Positions 1 through 9,148 of a stretch of DNA of 64,000 nucleotides are shown here, piece by piece. The stretch comes from Spirosoma endophyticum (lineage in GTDB: Bacteria > Bacteroidota > Bacteroidia > Cytophagales > Spirosomataceae). How positions within the stretch are numbered: position 1 is the stretch's first letter; the number at the start of each line of letters is the position of its first letter. The notes below the pieces were generated by a model that was given only the letters and a program-made list of their open reading frames with translations, was not told the DNA's origin and made no database searches. Both the position numbers and the translations under genes were made by a program. Location: the NCBI RefSeq assembly GCF_900112365.1, contig NZ_FOLQ01000009.1, positions 1 to 64,000 of the forward strand, read 5' to 3'.

Positions 1-307
1 GGTTGGCTTTGACAGCGGCTAGCACCGCATCTTTGTCGGCTACTTTATCCAGCAAGGGTTTACGTCCCCGTCCTGGTTTGGTTTGTAGTCCTGCGAGTCC
101 ATCGGTTTTAAAGCGTTTCAGCCAGCTATTAACACTCACATGGCACATGCCCACAATCTGGGCAACATCTTTCGATTTACGGCCAGCCGCTTTGAGTAGG
201 ATGGCTTGGCAACGCATCCGAAAGCTATGGCTATCATTGGTTTTTAATTCACGTTCTAAATCGGCACGTTGGATATCGGTTAGAACCGGAGTATTTACTC
301 GTCCCAT
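1..307 (-). mobile_element. IS630-type transposase, N-terminal part (cut by window start)
   Basis: Reading the minus strand from an ATG at 307 gives an open frame of 102 codons that runs off the left edge. It starts MGRVNTPVLTD and continues with a helix-turn-helix region (FRMRCQAILLKAAGRKSKDV, then SVNSWLKRFKTDGLAGL) and a basic GRGRKP linker. This is the usual N-terminus of IS630/Tc1-type transposases, which bind the element ends with this domain. The DDE catalytic domain lies outside the window, so intactness cannot be judged. I could not fix the terminal inverted repeat; the element edge is probably between 307 and 400. The opposite-strand open frame at 3-320 is its shadow. Confidence 0.8.
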
Positions 308-403
308 GAGGGCAAGTTAGAAAATAATGCAAACTATTTCTCACGGACTACTTATTTTACTAACTTACGGTCGACTGTAGACTAATAACTGACGACTAAT
401 TCT

Positions 404-916
404 ATGTACGTTGACTTCGATAAACTGCCCGATACAGCCCGCGTTTGGGTCTATCAGGCGAACCGTCCACTAACGGACGGCGATGTGAAAACTATTCAGG
501 AGACCCTACAACCAGCACTAAGTCAATGGGCTGCGCACGGGCAGCCGTTGCTGGCATCGGCACAGGTAATTAAAAATCGATTTGTTGTAGTTGGTGTCGA
601 CGAAGGATATGCCCTACCCAGCGGTTGCTCAATTGATGCATCCGTGCGGATATTACAGGATATTGGTCGTCAGATAGGCCGAAGCGACGGACCGATTGAT
701 TTTTTCGACCGCTCAGTGGCTGTTTTGGTAACTGACGGTTCTGTACAGTCATTTGCGTTACCGATGATTAGAGAAGCGGCTACCAATGGTTCGTTAACAC
801 CCGACACCACAGTATTCAATACGTTAGTTAAAACAAAAGCTGAGTTTCTGGCAAATTGGCAAATTCGAGCGGGCGACTCCTGGGTAAAGCGGTATTTTAA
901 GTCAATAACGGCTTAG
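404..916 (+). CDS. Conserved Bacteroidota protein of unknown function
   Basis: This 170-residue soluble protein has no signal peptide or membrane segment. It starts MYVDFDKLPDTARVWVYQA and contains a conserved-looking core with FVVVGVDEG and a single PSGCSID motif near the middle. Relatives in Bacteroidota are often labelled 'ABC transporter ATPase', but there is no Walker A, signature or Walker B motif here, so that label is not supported. It stands alone between an IS end and an ECF sigma factor and is followed by a strong hairpin terminator at 936-982. The function is unknown. Confidence 0.8.
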   Translation: MYVDFDKLPDTARVWVYQANRPLTDGDVKTIQETLQPALSQWAAHGQPLLASAQVIKNRFVVVGVDEGYALPSGCSIDASVRILQDIGRQIGRSDGPIDFFDRSVAVLVTDGSVQSFALPMIREAATNGSLTPDTTVFNTLVKTKAEFLANWQIRAGDSWVKRYFKSITA

Positions 917-935
917 ACAGGTTCTTAATTAAAGG

Positions 936-982
936 AAGCCGGCCCGTCACTAACTAAACTTTGGTTAGTGACGGGCCGGCTT
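936..982 (+). terminator. Long-stem terminator after the 404-916 gene
   Basis: A perfect 19-bp inverted repeat (936-954 with 964-982) has a 9-nt loop. The GC-rich core GCCGGCCCGTCAC is followed by only a short T run. It ends the 404-916 transcript. Confidence 0.8.
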
Positions 983-1166
983 TAACGTTGTCAAATATGG
1001 AAACGTTCCCTGCCAAATAGTCATAAAATGATGATTTTAAGCGCTTATTTGAACAAAGGATTAATTTTTGCAGTCGTTCCTTAAAACAACTCGACGAATA
1101 GGTTGCGTGTAATTATCGAATTCGTTGAGGATTGCCGACAGTAAACGGCAATTAACTCTTACTTTT

Positions 1167-1847
1167 ATGGCGACCATACACGAAGTTATGTCAGATACGC
1201 CAACTCGCGACGAAGACCAATTGCTACCCGACGGAGAGCCCATCGAACAGCCCTCGGCCGACACACCCGCTCGTGGTTATACCGATGAGCAGAAGTATCG
1301 AATTTTTAACAAGGAGTTTATGCCACACATCGACTCCATGTACAATTTTGCTTTTCGGCTAACGACCGATGAGGACGACGCCAACGACCTTGTACAGGAT
1401 ACCTATTTGAAGGCATTCCGGTTTATTTCGTCCTTTGAGCAAGGAACTAACGCCAAAGCATGGCTGTTTCGGATACTGAAGAACAGCTTCATTAACGATT
1501 ATCGGAAAAAAAGTAAAGAACCGGCTAAGGTAGATTATCAGGACGTTGAAACGACTTATAATTCTGAAGACGCCGAATCTGAACACACAGTTGACCTACG
1601 GGCCGAATCTGTTTCTGATTTAATTGGCGATGAAGTCGCAACGGCCTTAAACTCGTTGCCGGTGGATTTTCGGACAGTTATTATCTTGTGCGACATCGAA
1701 GGATTTACGTATGAGGAAATGGCAAAAATTCTGGATATTCCTATTGGTACTGTTCGGTCTCGATTGCACCGCGCCCGCAACCTGTTGAAAGAAAAATTGC
1801 GTGATTACGCATCTTCAATGGGATACAAAGAAGAAAATGAAGAATAA
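1167..1847 (+). CDS. RNA polymerase ECF-type sigma factor
   Basis: This 226-residue sigma-70 family protein directs RNA polymerase to an alternative promoter set. Region 2 is visible at about residues 40-105 (YNFAFRLTTDEDDANDLVQD, then LKAFRFISSF). Region 4 lies at about 150-205 (LPVDFRTVIILCDIEGFTYE, then IPIGTVRSRLHRARNLLKEK). An acidic N-terminal leader of about 35 residues precedes region 2. I chose ATG 1167; a TTG at 1125 and ATG 1188 are alternatives. The next gene, 81 bp downstream, encodes a short cysteine-rich protein that is probably its anti-sigma factor, so the two form a regulatory pair. Confidence 0.93.
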   Translation: MATIHEVMSDTPTRDEDQLLPDGEPIEQPSADTPARGYTDEQKYRIFNKEFMPHIDSMYNFAFRLTTDEDDANDLVQDTYLKAFRFISSFEQGTNAKAWLFRILKNSFINDYRKKSKEPAKVDYQDVETTYNSEDAESEHTVDLRAESVSDLIGDEVATALNSLPVDFRTVIILCDIEGFTYEEMAKILDIPIGTVRSRLHRARNLLKEKLRDYASSMGYKEENEE

Positions 1848-1928
1848 ACCGAACTTTTTCTAAGTATAAATTGGTTCTGCTCATAACTTAATGGTATTAT
1901 TATTCTTGGAATAAATAAAATTTTTCCA

Positions 1929-2219
1929 ATGCAAACCTCGTTGTCATCATCATCTTCATCCGATACAAAGCCCGAGATGAAAGAACATTGCGATCACCGG
2001 GCCGATTGTTTGAAGATGATTCAGTTGATTCTGGATGGAGAAGCCACCGAACAACAACTCGCCGGAGTGAAAGCGAATCTGGAATCTTGCAAACCTTGTA
2101 TTGAGATGTATCATCTTGAACAGGAAGTGAAGGAATTATTGACGAAACGGATAGAAAAAAGATGCTGCCCTGAGCAGTTAGTGGCAACGATTAAATCCCG
2201 TATTCTAACTTTCAGTTAA
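1929..2219 (+). CDS. Small zinc-finger anti-sigma factor
   Basis: This 96-residue protein has a core of the zinc-binding anti-sigma (ZAS) type: HCDHRADCLKMIQLILDGEA followed about 30 residues later by LESCKPCIEMYHLEQEV. The spaced His/Cys residues fit a single zinc site that would clamp the sigma factor. There is no transmembrane segment, so it should be a soluble sensor, as known for redox-responsive ZAS proteins (the stimulus here is inference). A second pair of cysteines (RCCPEQ) near the C-terminus could also take part. It lies directly downstream of the ECF sigma gene and is probably cotranscribed with it. Confidence 0.8.
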   Translation: MQTSLSSSSSSDTKPEMKEHCDHRADCLKMIQLILDGEATEQQLAGVKANLESCKPCIEMYHLEQEVKELLTKRIEKRCCPEQLVATIKSRILTFS

Positions 2220-2232
2220 TAGCTACTGAAGC

Positions 2233-2282
2233 AATTGGGGTAATTAAGGAATGCTGTGTAAGCACCCTTGATTACCCCAATT
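2233..2282 (+). terminator. Hairpin after the sigma/anti-sigma pair
   Basis: A 12-bp perfect inverted repeat (2233-2244 with 2271-2282) has a partly paired centre. It lies between the anti-sigma stop and gmk and has no clear T run. Confidence 0.5.
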
Positions 2283-2314
2283 AACTTATTATCCATTCAA
2301 CACCTTTTTCCTAC

Positions 2315-2914
2315 GTGGACGGTAAACTAATTATCTTTTCAGCCCCCTCTGGTTCGGGCAAAACAACCATTGTTAAACATTTGCTGGCCGAGAACGAAAA
2401 TCTCGGCTTTTCTATTTCAGCCTGCACGCGTGACCGCCGGGGCCGATCAGAAGAGAATGGCAAAGACTATTATTTTTTGACGCCCGAAGTATTCAAGGAA
2501 AAAATTGATAATAACGAGTTTGTCGAATGGGAAGAGGTTTATATCGGTGCTTTCTATGGTACCTTGAAATCAGAGATTCAACGTGTTTGGGACAGTGGCA
2601 AACATGTATTGTTTGATGTAGATGTTCAGGGGGGCTTAAAGTTGAAAGAGTATTACGGAGAGAAAGCACTGGCCGTTTTTGTGAAGGTTCCAGATGAAGA
2701 AACGCTACGTCAACGCCTGATTGGCCGTGGTTCTGAAACCGAAGAAAGTTTGTCAAAACGGTTGTTTAAAGTGCACTTTGAAATGAGCTTTCAAAACCGA
2801 TTTGATGTCGCTTTGGTAAATGATGATCTTGAAACATCTCTCAAAAAAGCGCAGAAGTTGGTTGATGATTTCGTGAATGAAAATAAAGTACCTGCAAAAG
2901 GAACGGTAATATAA
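2315..2914 (+). CDS. gmk: Guanylate kinase
   Basis: The product phosphorylates GMP to GDP with ATP in the cytoplasm. At 199 residues it has the usual family length. The P-loop APSGSGKTT is at residues 10-18, and the GMP-binding region follows ([20 protein letters not shown]). The lid region [19 protein letters not shown] is also present. The start is a GTG at 2315, because no ATG lies between the upstream hairpin and the P-loop. It is followed by a 20-bp-stem terminator and then nadD, so gmk and nadD are probably separate or partly coupled units. Confidence 0.95.
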   Translation: MDGKLIIFSAPSGSGKTTIVKHLLAENENLGFSISACTRDRRGRSEENGKDYYFLTPEVFKEKIDNNEFVEWEEVYIGAFYGTLKSEIQRVWDSGKHVLFDVDVQGGLKLKEYYGEKALAVFVKVPDEETLRQRLIGRGSETEESLSKRLFKVHFEMSFQNRFDVALVNDDLETSLKKAQKLVDDFVNENKVPAKGTVI

Positions 2915-2964
2915 GTGAATCGTCGTCAGTCGATGGTAGCCACTATCGACTGATGACGATTCAC
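2915..2964 (+). terminator. Terminator between gmk and nadD
   Basis: A nearly perfect 20-bp stem begins one base after the gmk stop codon (2915-2934 with 2944-2964) and closes a short loop. It has no strong T run. Confidence 0.65.
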
Positions 2965-2976
2965 CATTGATTCATT

Positions 2977-3549
2977 ATGAAAATTGGCTTGTTTTTCGGC
3001 TCGTTCAACCCCATCCATATTGGCCACCTGATTATTGCCAATACGATGGCTACTACCACAGATTTAGAGCAGGTATGGTTTGTCGTGTCACCGCAGAATC
3101 CGTTTAAAAAGACTAAAAGCCTTTTGCATGAGTTTGATCGGATCGATATGGTCGAACGCGCTATTGCCGACAATAGCCGCCTGAAAGCTACAAATATCGA
3201 GTTTTCCATGCCTAAGCCCAGTTATACGATTGATACGTTGGCTCGGATTAGCGAAAAATATCCGCAGCATACATTTCGCCTTATTATGGGCGAAGACAAT
3301 CTGGAGCAATTCGCTAACTGGAAAAATTACGATAAGATATTGGAATACTATGGGCTGTACGTATATCCACGTCCGCGTTCAGCTGAAAGCCAGCTTAAAA
3401 TTCATCCCAATGTTCGACTAGTGGAAGCGCCTTTGCTCGATATTTCAGCAACTTTTATCCGGGAAAGTCTCCGTGCAAACAGGTCGATTCGCTACATGGT
3501 ACCCGACGTAGTGGAGGAAATGATTGGACGAAAAAAGTTTTACGTATGA
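2977..3549 (+). CDS. nadD: Nicotinate-nucleotide adenylyltransferase
   Basis: The product transfers AMP from ATP to nicotinate mononucleotide, making deamido-NAD in NAD biosynthesis. It has 190 residues. The nucleotidyltransferase motif GSFNPIHIGH is at residues 8-17. The second signature, ISATFIRESLR, is near residue 155 and matches the family ISSTxIR box. The substrate-binding block PSYTIDTL is also present. The gene directly follows gmk and its terminator. Confidence 0.95.
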   Translation: MKIGLFFGSFNPIHIGHLIIANTMATTTDLEQVWFVVSPQNPFKKTKSLLHEFDRIDMVERAIADNSRLKATNIEFSMPKPSYTIDTLARISEKYPQHTFRLIMGEDNLEQFANWKNYDKILEYYGLYVYPRPRSAESQLKIHPNVRLVEAPLLDISATFIRESLRANRSIRYMVPDVVEEMIGRKKFYV

Positions 3550-3593
3550 CTATCACGAGTGGAAACCCGCTATATAAGTACCAACAGACTACG

Positions 3594-3611
3594 ACTTTCT
3601 AGCCGCGTTAC
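3594..3611. repeat. Degenerate half of a REP-like palindrome
   Basis: The 17-base string CTTTCTAGCCGCGTTAC here differs at one base from part of the nested palindrome at 59439-59500. Its partner arm is not recognisable. It lies just after nadD and touches the 3' end of the convergent lipoprotein gene. Confidence 0.35.
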
Positions 3612-4016
3612 TCAGGGAATCCCATTTTGAAATGTAATCTCGGTGGCTAAGCCGATGGCACTCATTCGAATGGCAACCGAGCGACTCATTGATTTACCAC
3701 CTGGTTGATCGCAATGAATACCTTTTTCCAGGAAATATATGTAGAATTTCTGATTCCGGTCGGCAATCTGATTGACGTCTGGTCGACCTAGCAACTCACC
3801 AATAGTGTTGGCTGTTTTCCCTTTCAGATTCTGAACTTCAGCTTTAAAACCCGGTACTAACGTAGCACGGACACCTTTGCATCCGCCCCGATCGCTCCGC
3901 CATTTTTTTAGGTCAAGCTTACCAAACTGGTCAGGTGCAGAACTACAACCCGACATACTTGCCATGAGCAACGATACCAGAAAAAGCCGTTGCATTACAT
4001 CCTGTACATTACTCAT
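3612..4016 (-). CDS. Small lipoprotein, function unknown
   Basis: This 134-residue protein has a lipoprotein signal: a hydrophobic run (LFLVSLLMASMSGC) ending in a lipobox Cys near residue 24. The mature part is basic and contains two further cysteines (GGCKG and GIHCDQ). The stretch NLKGKTANTIGELLGRPD resembles a SmpA/OmlA-like hinge, but I cannot assign it. Its ATG overlaps the stop of the upstream M28 gene as ATGA, so the two are translationally coupled and probably act in the same compartment. Confidence 0.8.
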   Translation of the reverse strand: MSNVQDVMQRLFLVSLLMASMSGCSSAPDQFGKLDLKKWRSDRGGCKGVRATLVPGFKAEVQNLKGKTANTIGELLGRPDVNQIADRNQKFYIYFLEKGIHCDQPGGKSMSRSVAIRMSAIGLATEITFQNGIP

Positions 4017-5041
4017 TGTTCATTATAAAGCACTTGCAAAAGTGTTTGACCGACGGCCTTAAGCGTTCCCCGGTCAATATTGCTCATGTTGTCTTCCGCC
4101 GTGTGCCAGGCTGGAAAGAAACCGCCCGATCCAATGTTTGTATGAATAATGTCAATCATTGGAATCTTTGCAATCGTGTTCGGTGCCACATGGTCGTCTG
4201 TAATTTGACCACCGGGTGTATCGACAAAATATTGACTATAGCCCACTCGACTGGCTGTTTGCCAAACGTTATTGACAACCGAAGGCGCAAACTGCATTGA
4301 AAGGCCTTCCTTAGCAAACGTAGCACCTTTGGCACCAACCATATCTAGCAGAATACCATAATAAGCAGAGTATCCTGGCTTGTGCAAATGCTTAGCCCAG
4401 TAGCGCGAACCAAGACAGAAACCGATGTAATCATACTGATTACCACTTTCTTTCTCGAAATCATTCGAGGCTTTCTCGCCATTGCCCCAATCTTCGGCAT
4501 CGAAGAAAATAAGGTCAATGCCGACGGTTGGTTTCTTATTACTTTGCTGAATGCTACGTGCCAGTTCGAGCAAAACACCTACACCGCTCGCTCCATCATT
4601 AGCCGCAGTGACGGCTTTGTTCTGATCGGCTTTATCTGGGTCCTGATCGGCGTGTGGACGTGAATCCCAGTGCGATGCCAGCACGACACGTTTGGCGGCT
4701 TTAGGATTAATGCTCCCAATAATATTGCGAGCATTCAGTTTCTTTCCATCCCAGGTGGTTGCCACAAATGACTGTTCCGTAACCTCACAACCAAACTGTT
4801 TTAGCTTGGCCGCGAGGTAATTGCCGGTCTGAACGTGGGCAGGGGTGTTAGGAACGCGCGGTCCAAACTTAACCTGGCGGTCAATGTATGTATAGGCCGA
4901 ATCAGCATTGAAAAGCGGAGCCGATACCAAGGGCACCTGTTGTTCGGTGGTTTGCGTGGTATCACTCTGATTCTGCTTAGTTTTACAGGCACTGACGCTT
5001 AGCAGAAAAGCCAGTGCGAAAAGCATGATAGATCTAGTCAT
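4013..5041 (-). CDS. M28-family glutaminyl-peptide cyclotransferase-like lipoprotein
   Basis: This 342-residue protein has a lipoprotein signal (lipobox LLSVSAC, Cys19). It shows the zinc-peptidase M28 fold motifs in order: ASHWDSRPHA (about 122-131), AANDGASG (Asp149), FFDAEDWG (about 179-186), LLDMVGA (Asp233) and FFPAWHTAEDN (His313). The combination of an LLDxxGA motif and a single-zinc arrangement is that of glutaminyl cyclases, which turn N-terminal Gln into pyroglutamate. An aminopeptidase role is the alternative. In Bacteroidota this activity matters because many exported proteins begin with Gln after signal cleavage (established knowledge; its use here is inference). It is coupled to the small lipoprotein downstream. 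Confidence 0.85.
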   Translation of the reverse strand: MTRSIMLFALAFLLSVSACKTKQNQSDTTQTTEQQVPLVSAPLFNADSAYTYIDRQVKFGPRVPNTPAHVQTGNYLAAKLKQFGCEVTEQSFVATTWDGKKLNARNIIGSINPKAAKRVVLASHWDSRPHADQDPDKADQNKAVTAANDGASGVGVLLELARSIQQSNKKPTVGIDLIFFDAEDWGNGEKASNDFEKESGNQYDYIGFCLGSRYWAKHLHKPGYSAYYGILLDMVGAKGATFAKEGLSMQFAPSVVNNVWQTASRVGYSQYFVDTPGGQITDDHVAPNTIAKIPMIDIIHTNIGSGGFFPAWHTAEDNMSNIDRGTLKAVGQTLLQVLYNEQ

Positions 5042-5131
5042 TCAAATGTGTCTGGGCCAACCCAGGGATTGACATGCAATAGTTAAATAGTCAGTCAGTT
5101 ATAAATAGTAACCGACGTATTGGTGAAATTA

Positions 5132-6616
5132 CTATTCTTCATACGCCCAGTCGATCTGGTGTTTCATGTCTTTGATTGCCAATCCCTGCGCCTTGAAATA
5201 GGAACGAATCTGATCTACCTTGTCGTATTGGCGCTGGTCCTTATACTCCCGATACAGCGTTAGTAAGCCTTCCAGAATGGGCTGGTTATCAGTGCCTTCC
5301 TCTTTCAGCCCGAGCACGTCCTGCATGAACGTAATAAACGACTCTTTGAGTAAATTGAAAACCTCTTCGCCGAGAACCGATGCCTGAAGCTGGTTCAGGT
5401 AAAGCATATTGATGTACTTCAACAGCGTGAACAATTGGGCAATGCCAACGGCCGTGTTGAGATCGTCGTTCATCGCTTCGTAAAACTGTTGAATAGCCTG
5501 CCGAATATCCTGTTGCTTCGTTTCGTCTTCATTGCCTTCACCTGCTTTATAGCTCATGCTCTTGATGACCCGTAAGCCATTAGCCAATCGGCGGTAGCCT
5601 TTCTGAGCAGCTTTAAGCGCATCGTTCGAAAAATCGAGCGTACTACGGTAATGGGACTGAAGCATAAAAAACCGCACAGTCATGGGGCTGTAAGCTTGTT
5701 CAAGCAAATAGTGCGAACCCGCAAATAATTCAGATGGCAGGAACGAATTACCCAGTGATTTCGACATTTTCTGACCGTTAACAGTCAGCATGTTCGAGTG
5801 CATCCAGTACCGGACAGGATCATGACCCGTCAACCCATCTCCCTGGGCAATTTCGCATTCGTGGTGAGGAAACTTTAAATCCATTCCACCGCCGTGAATA
5901 TCGAATTGCTTACCCAAATATTTGGTACTCATGCAGGTGCACTCTAAATGCCAGCCAGGAAACCCTTCGCCCCAAGGGGAGTTCCAGCGCATAATGTGTT
6001 CCGGAGCGGCCCGTTTCCAGATGGCAAAATCAAGTGGGTTACGCTTCTCCGACTGACCGTCCAGTTCGCGGGTGTCGTTCAGCAAATCTTCCAGAATCCG
6101 TCCAGAAAGCTTTCCGTAATTTCCACCCCGCTGGTTGTACGTTTCAATATCAAAATAAACGGACCCGTTCGATTCGTAGGCGAGTTCTTTTGACAACAAA
6201 GCCTGTACCGCTTCAATCTGCTCCACCATATGGCCCGTTGCCGTTGGTTCGATGCTCGGCGGGAATGTATTGAACTGCGCCATCACAGTATGAAAATCAT
6301 TCGTGAAGCGCTGAACAATCTCCATCGGCTCTACCTTTTCCAGCTTGGCCATTCGCCCGATTTTGTCTTCGCCTTCATCTCCATCGCCAACCAGGTGGCC
6401 TACATCCGTCAGGTTACGAACGTAGCGAACTTTGTAGCCGATAAATGTCAGGTAGCGATAGAGCGTATCGAAGGTTAGAAACGTACGAACATTGCCAAGG
6501 TGAACATAATTATAGACCGTTGGGCCGCAAACATACATGCCTACATAGGGCGCATTGAGCGGTTCAAACAGTTCTTTTTTGCGGGAAAGCGTATTGTATA
6601 AATGAAGCGGTTGCAT
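5132..6616 (-). CDS. cysS: Cysteine--tRNA ligase
   Basis: The product charges tRNA-Cys with cysteine. With the start at ATG 6616 it has 494 residues and begins [15 protein letters not shown], the usual N-terminus; the frame stays open to 6703, but that extension has no family counterpart. The class I signatures are YVHLGNVRT (HIGH box) and [11 protein letters not shown] (KMSKS box). Zinc-site residues are visible in [15 protein letters not shown] and FPHHECE. It is a single-gene unit, divergent from the GNAT-like gene at 6875. Confidence 0.95.
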   Translation of the reverse strand: MQPLHLYNTLSRKKELFEPLNAPYVGMYVCGPTVYNYVHLGNVRTFLTFDTLYRYLTFIGYKVRYVRNLTDVGHLVGDGDEGEDKIGRMAKLEKVEPMEIVQRFTNDFHTVMAQFNTFPPSIEPTATGHMVEQIEAVQALLSKELAYESNGSVYFDIETYNQRGGNYGKLSGRILEDLLNDTRELDGQSEKRNPLDFAIWKRAAPEHIMRWNSPWGEGFPGWHLECTCMSTKYLGKQFDIHGGGMDLKFPHHECEIAQGDGLTGHDPVRYWMHSNMLTVNGQKMSKSLGNSFLPSELFAGSHYLLEQAYSPMTVRFFMLQSHYRSTLDFSNDALKAAQKGYRRLANGLRVIKSMSYKAGEGNEDETKQQDIRQAIQQFYEAMNDDLNTAVGIAQLFTLLKYINMLYLNQLQASVLGEEVFNLLKESFITFMQDVLGLKEEGTDNQPILEGLLTLYREYKDQRQYDKVDQIRSYFKAQGLAIKDMKHQIDWAYEE

Positions 6617-6874
6617 TGCTTGATTGACTGTTTCGAGAATACTGATATAGGAATTAACTTGCCTGATTGGCATTTGCGAGCGAGCGTAAACGTTCTGCGA
6701 CAACAGCGGGCCGCCGACGCATAAAATTCCTTTGTCAGCATAGCAGAAATGATCCTGTTCATGAGGGCGAAGTTACGGATTGTTCGGCGGAAAACGGTAG
6801 CCCGCCTACGCGGCCCGGTGGGTTTTGGTTATATTCGCGTTTTGTTTTGAGAATTGACCCACTCAAGTTCCATA

Positions 6875-8071
6875 ATGCACGTAGTGGAAGTAGGCGCAAA
6901 CGCCCGGTATCAGAAAGAATTTATTCAGTTTCCCGTACGACTCTATCGGAACGATACGTGTTGGATTCGACCATTAGATACCGACGTTGAGGAGGTGTTC
7001 GATCCGGCTCGCAACAAACGTTTCGAACATGGTGAGTGCGTTCGGTATCTGTTGTTAAACGAAAAACAGGAAACAATCGGGCGTATTGCGGTTTTCGTTG
7101 ACCACGAAATTGCCAACCTCGACAATGACCAACCCACGGGTGGGTGCGGCTTTTTTGAATGCATCAACGATCAGTCGGCAGCGTTTATGTTGTTTGATGC
7201 AGCTAAAAAATGGCTCCTGAGCAAAGGTATGGAAGCGATGGACGGCCCCATTAATTTTGGCGACCGCGACCGTTGGTGGGGCTTACTGGTAGATGGATTC
7301 GACCGGGAGCCAAATTACTGTATGCCCTACACCAAGACCTATTACATTCCTTTTTTCGAGAACTACGGCTTTAAAGACTATTTCAAACAGTTTACGTTCG
7401 GTATTCCAACGACCTGGGCTAAACTGGTCGATATGTCGCAGGCAGTGAAGGAACGGGCTCAACGTATTTACCAAAACCCTGACTACAGTTTCCGGACGAT
7501 TGATAAAAATCAGCTTCCGCAGGCGGCCGAACAATTTCGGCATATTTACAACGCAGCCTGGGGGGGGCATAGTGGCGTCAAGGAAATGTCGGCCGAACAG
7601 GCACAGGTTTTAATGCAGAAATTGAAGCCGGTTATTGACGAAAAAATTATCTACTTCGCTTATTATCAGGATGAACCGGTTGCCTTTTTTGTTTGCCTTC
7701 CCGAATTGAATCAGATATTTAAGCACATTAACGGGAAACTCAATCTGATCGGTAAGTTGAAATTTCTGTGGCATGTGCTTCTGAAAACAAACCATAAAGC
7801 ATTTGGTGTGGTATTTGGCGTAGCACCGGAACATCAGGGAAAAGGCGTTGAGGCCGCAATTGCGCTGCGGATGCCCCACGAAGCGGATCACAATCCTAAT
7901 TTTCAATATACTGAACTGGAAATGAACTGGGTTGGTGATTTCAATCCAATTATGGTACGTTTCGTCAGTCAATTAGGGTCGAAAATTGTGAAGACCCATG
8001 TAACGTATCGGTATTTATTTGACCAAACCAAACTCTTTAAACGATGCCCCGTAATTGGGCGGAGAAAGTAA
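6875..8071 (+). CDS. GNAT-like acyltransferase family protein
   Basis: This 398-residue cytoplasmic protein has a two-lobe layout. The N-terminal half carries FFECINDQSAAFMLFDAAKK and a conserved GPINFGDRDRWWGLLVDGF block. The C-terminal half has an acyl-CoA-type loop FGVAPEHQGKGVEAAIA, which matches the GNAT Q/RxxGxG pattern. Such proteins are widespread in Bacteroidota without a tested substrate. I chose ATG 6875 over a TTG at 6854. A small hairpin (8078-8111) separates it from the PfkB kinase downstream. Confidence 0.75.
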   Translation: MHVVEVGANARYQKEFIQFPVRLYRNDTCWIRPLDTDVEEVFDPARNKRFEHGECVRYLLLNEKQETIGRIAVFVDHEIANLDNDQPTGGCGFFECINDQSAAFMLFDAAKKWLLSKGMEAMDGPINFGDRDRWWGLLVDGFDREPNYCMPYTKTYYIPFFENYGFKDYFKQFTFGIPTTWAKLVDMSQAVKERAQRIYQNPDYSFRTIDKNQLPQAAEQFRHIYNAAWGGHSGVKEMSAEQAQVLMQKLKPVIDEKIIYFAYYQDEPVAFFVCLPELNQIFKHINGKLNLIGKLKFLWHVLLKTNHKAFGVVFGVAPEHQGKGVEAAIALRMPHEADHNPNFQYTELEMNWVGDFNPIMVRFVSQLGSKIVKTHVTYRYLFDQTKLFKRCPVIGRRK

Positions 8072-8077
8072 GTATTT

Positions 8078-8111
8078 GTTTTCTGCTAGCTGATAGTAGC
8101 CGGCAGAAAAC
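8078..8111 (+). terminator. Small hairpin between the GNAT-like and PfkB genes
   Basis: A 9-bp perfect inverted repeat (GTTTTCTGC with GCAGAAAAC) encloses a 16-nt loop just after the stop codon at 8069-8071. It may be a weak terminator. Confidence 0.45.
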
Positions 8112-8140
8112 AGTAAACCGTAAACAGAAAACTTCTTACA

Positions 8141-9058
8141 ATGAGTCTACTAACCGTTGGTTCCGTGGCGTTTGACGCGCTGGAAACCCCGTTCGGCAAA
8201 ACCGACAAGATTATCGGTGGAGCTGCCACCTACATTACGCTCTCGGCATCGTATTTCACGAAAGAGAATAACTTAGTTGCCGTTGTGGGTGACGATTTTC
8301 CACAAACCATGATTGATGATCTCAATCAGCATGGTGTCAATACCGAGGGACTGCAAATTCGGGTAGGAGAGAAGACATTTTTCTGGTCGGGTAAGTACCA
8401 CAACGACATGAACACCCGTGATACGGTGGAGGTGCAGTTGAACGTAATGGAAGATTTCGATCCGGTCGTTCCTGAATCGTATCAGGATTGTGATTATCTG
8501 ATGCTGGGAAATACCGCTCCGTCTATTCAACAGATGGTGATTGAGCGGCTTCACAAACGCCCGAAACTCATTGTGCTCGACACCATGAACCTCTGGATCG
8601 AAATCGCTAACCCCGATTTGATGAGTTTGCTTAAACTGGTGGACGTATTGGTGGTAAATGACGAAGAAGCCCGACAATTAACCCATGAATATTCACTGGT
8701 GCGGGCCGCGGCTAAAATTCGGACAATGGGCCCTAAAACGGTCATTATCAAGAAAGGAGAGCACGGTGCTCTGCTGTTCAGCGAAGATCAAGTCTTCTTT
8801 GCCCCAGCGTTGCCGCTCGAAGAAGTATTTGATCCAACGGGTGCGGGCGATACGTTTGCGGGAGGTTTCATTGGCCATTTGGCTAAAACAGATGATATTT
8901 CATTCGAGAACATGAAACGAGCTATTATTTACGGTTCGGCAATGGCCTCGTTCTGTGTAGAAAAATTCGGCGCTGAACGGATAATGAACCTGACGGAGCA
9001 GGAAATTCAGACGCGAGTTAGCGAATTTGTGACCCTATCGGCTTTCGGACTGGAGTAA
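8141..9058 (+). CDS. PfkB/ribokinase-family sugar or nucleoside kinase
   Basis: This 305-residue kinase has the PfkB fold. The N-terminal motif GGAATYITLSASYF occupies the family substrate-binding region. The C-terminal signature DPTGAGDTFAGGFIGHL (about residue 235) contains the catalytic Asp and the anion hole. VVNDEEARQL matches the conserved N-x-x-E block. The substrate cannot be read from the sequence; adenosine, ribose or another sugar are possible. It is probably expressed separately from the SDR gene, from which a hairpin at 9082-9116 divides it. Confidence 0.88.
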   Translation: MSLLTVGSVAFDALETPFGKTDKIIGGAATYITLSASYFTKENNLVAVVGDDFPQTMIDDLNQHGVNTEGLQIRVGEKTFFWSGKYHNDMNTRDTVEVQLNVMEDFDPVVPESYQDCDYLMLGNTAPSIQQMVIERLHKRPKLIVLDTMNLWIEIANPDLMSLLKLVDVLVVNDEEARQLTHEYSLVRAAAKIRTMGPKTVIIKKGEHGALLFSEDQVFFAPALPLEEVFDPTGAGDTFAGGFIGHLAKTDDISFENMKRAIIYGSAMASFCVEKFGAERIMNLTEQEIQTRVSEFVTLSAFGLE

Positions 9059-9081
9059 ACCAATTTCAGTCAGACATATAG

Positions 9082-9116
9082 ACCTGTTTTTGTTATCTTG
9101 GATGGCAAAAACAGGT
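9082..9116 (+). terminator. Terminator after the PfkB kinase
   Basis: An 11-bp inverted repeat (ACCTGTTTTTG with CAAAAACAGGT) is followed by a T-rich stretch. It ends the kinase transcript before the SDR gene. Confidence 0.7.
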
Positions 9117-9148
9117 TTTGTATTTTAGGCAGTATTAAGTCCTTTTTT

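Noticed and set aside
3..320. Plus-strand open frame of 105 codons at the left edge
   Set aside because: It is antisense to the IS630-type transposase frame, whose helix-turn-helix region is clear.
404..916. 'ABC transporter ATPase' label for the first complete gene
   Set aside because: No Walker A, signature or Walker B motif is present in the 170 residues.
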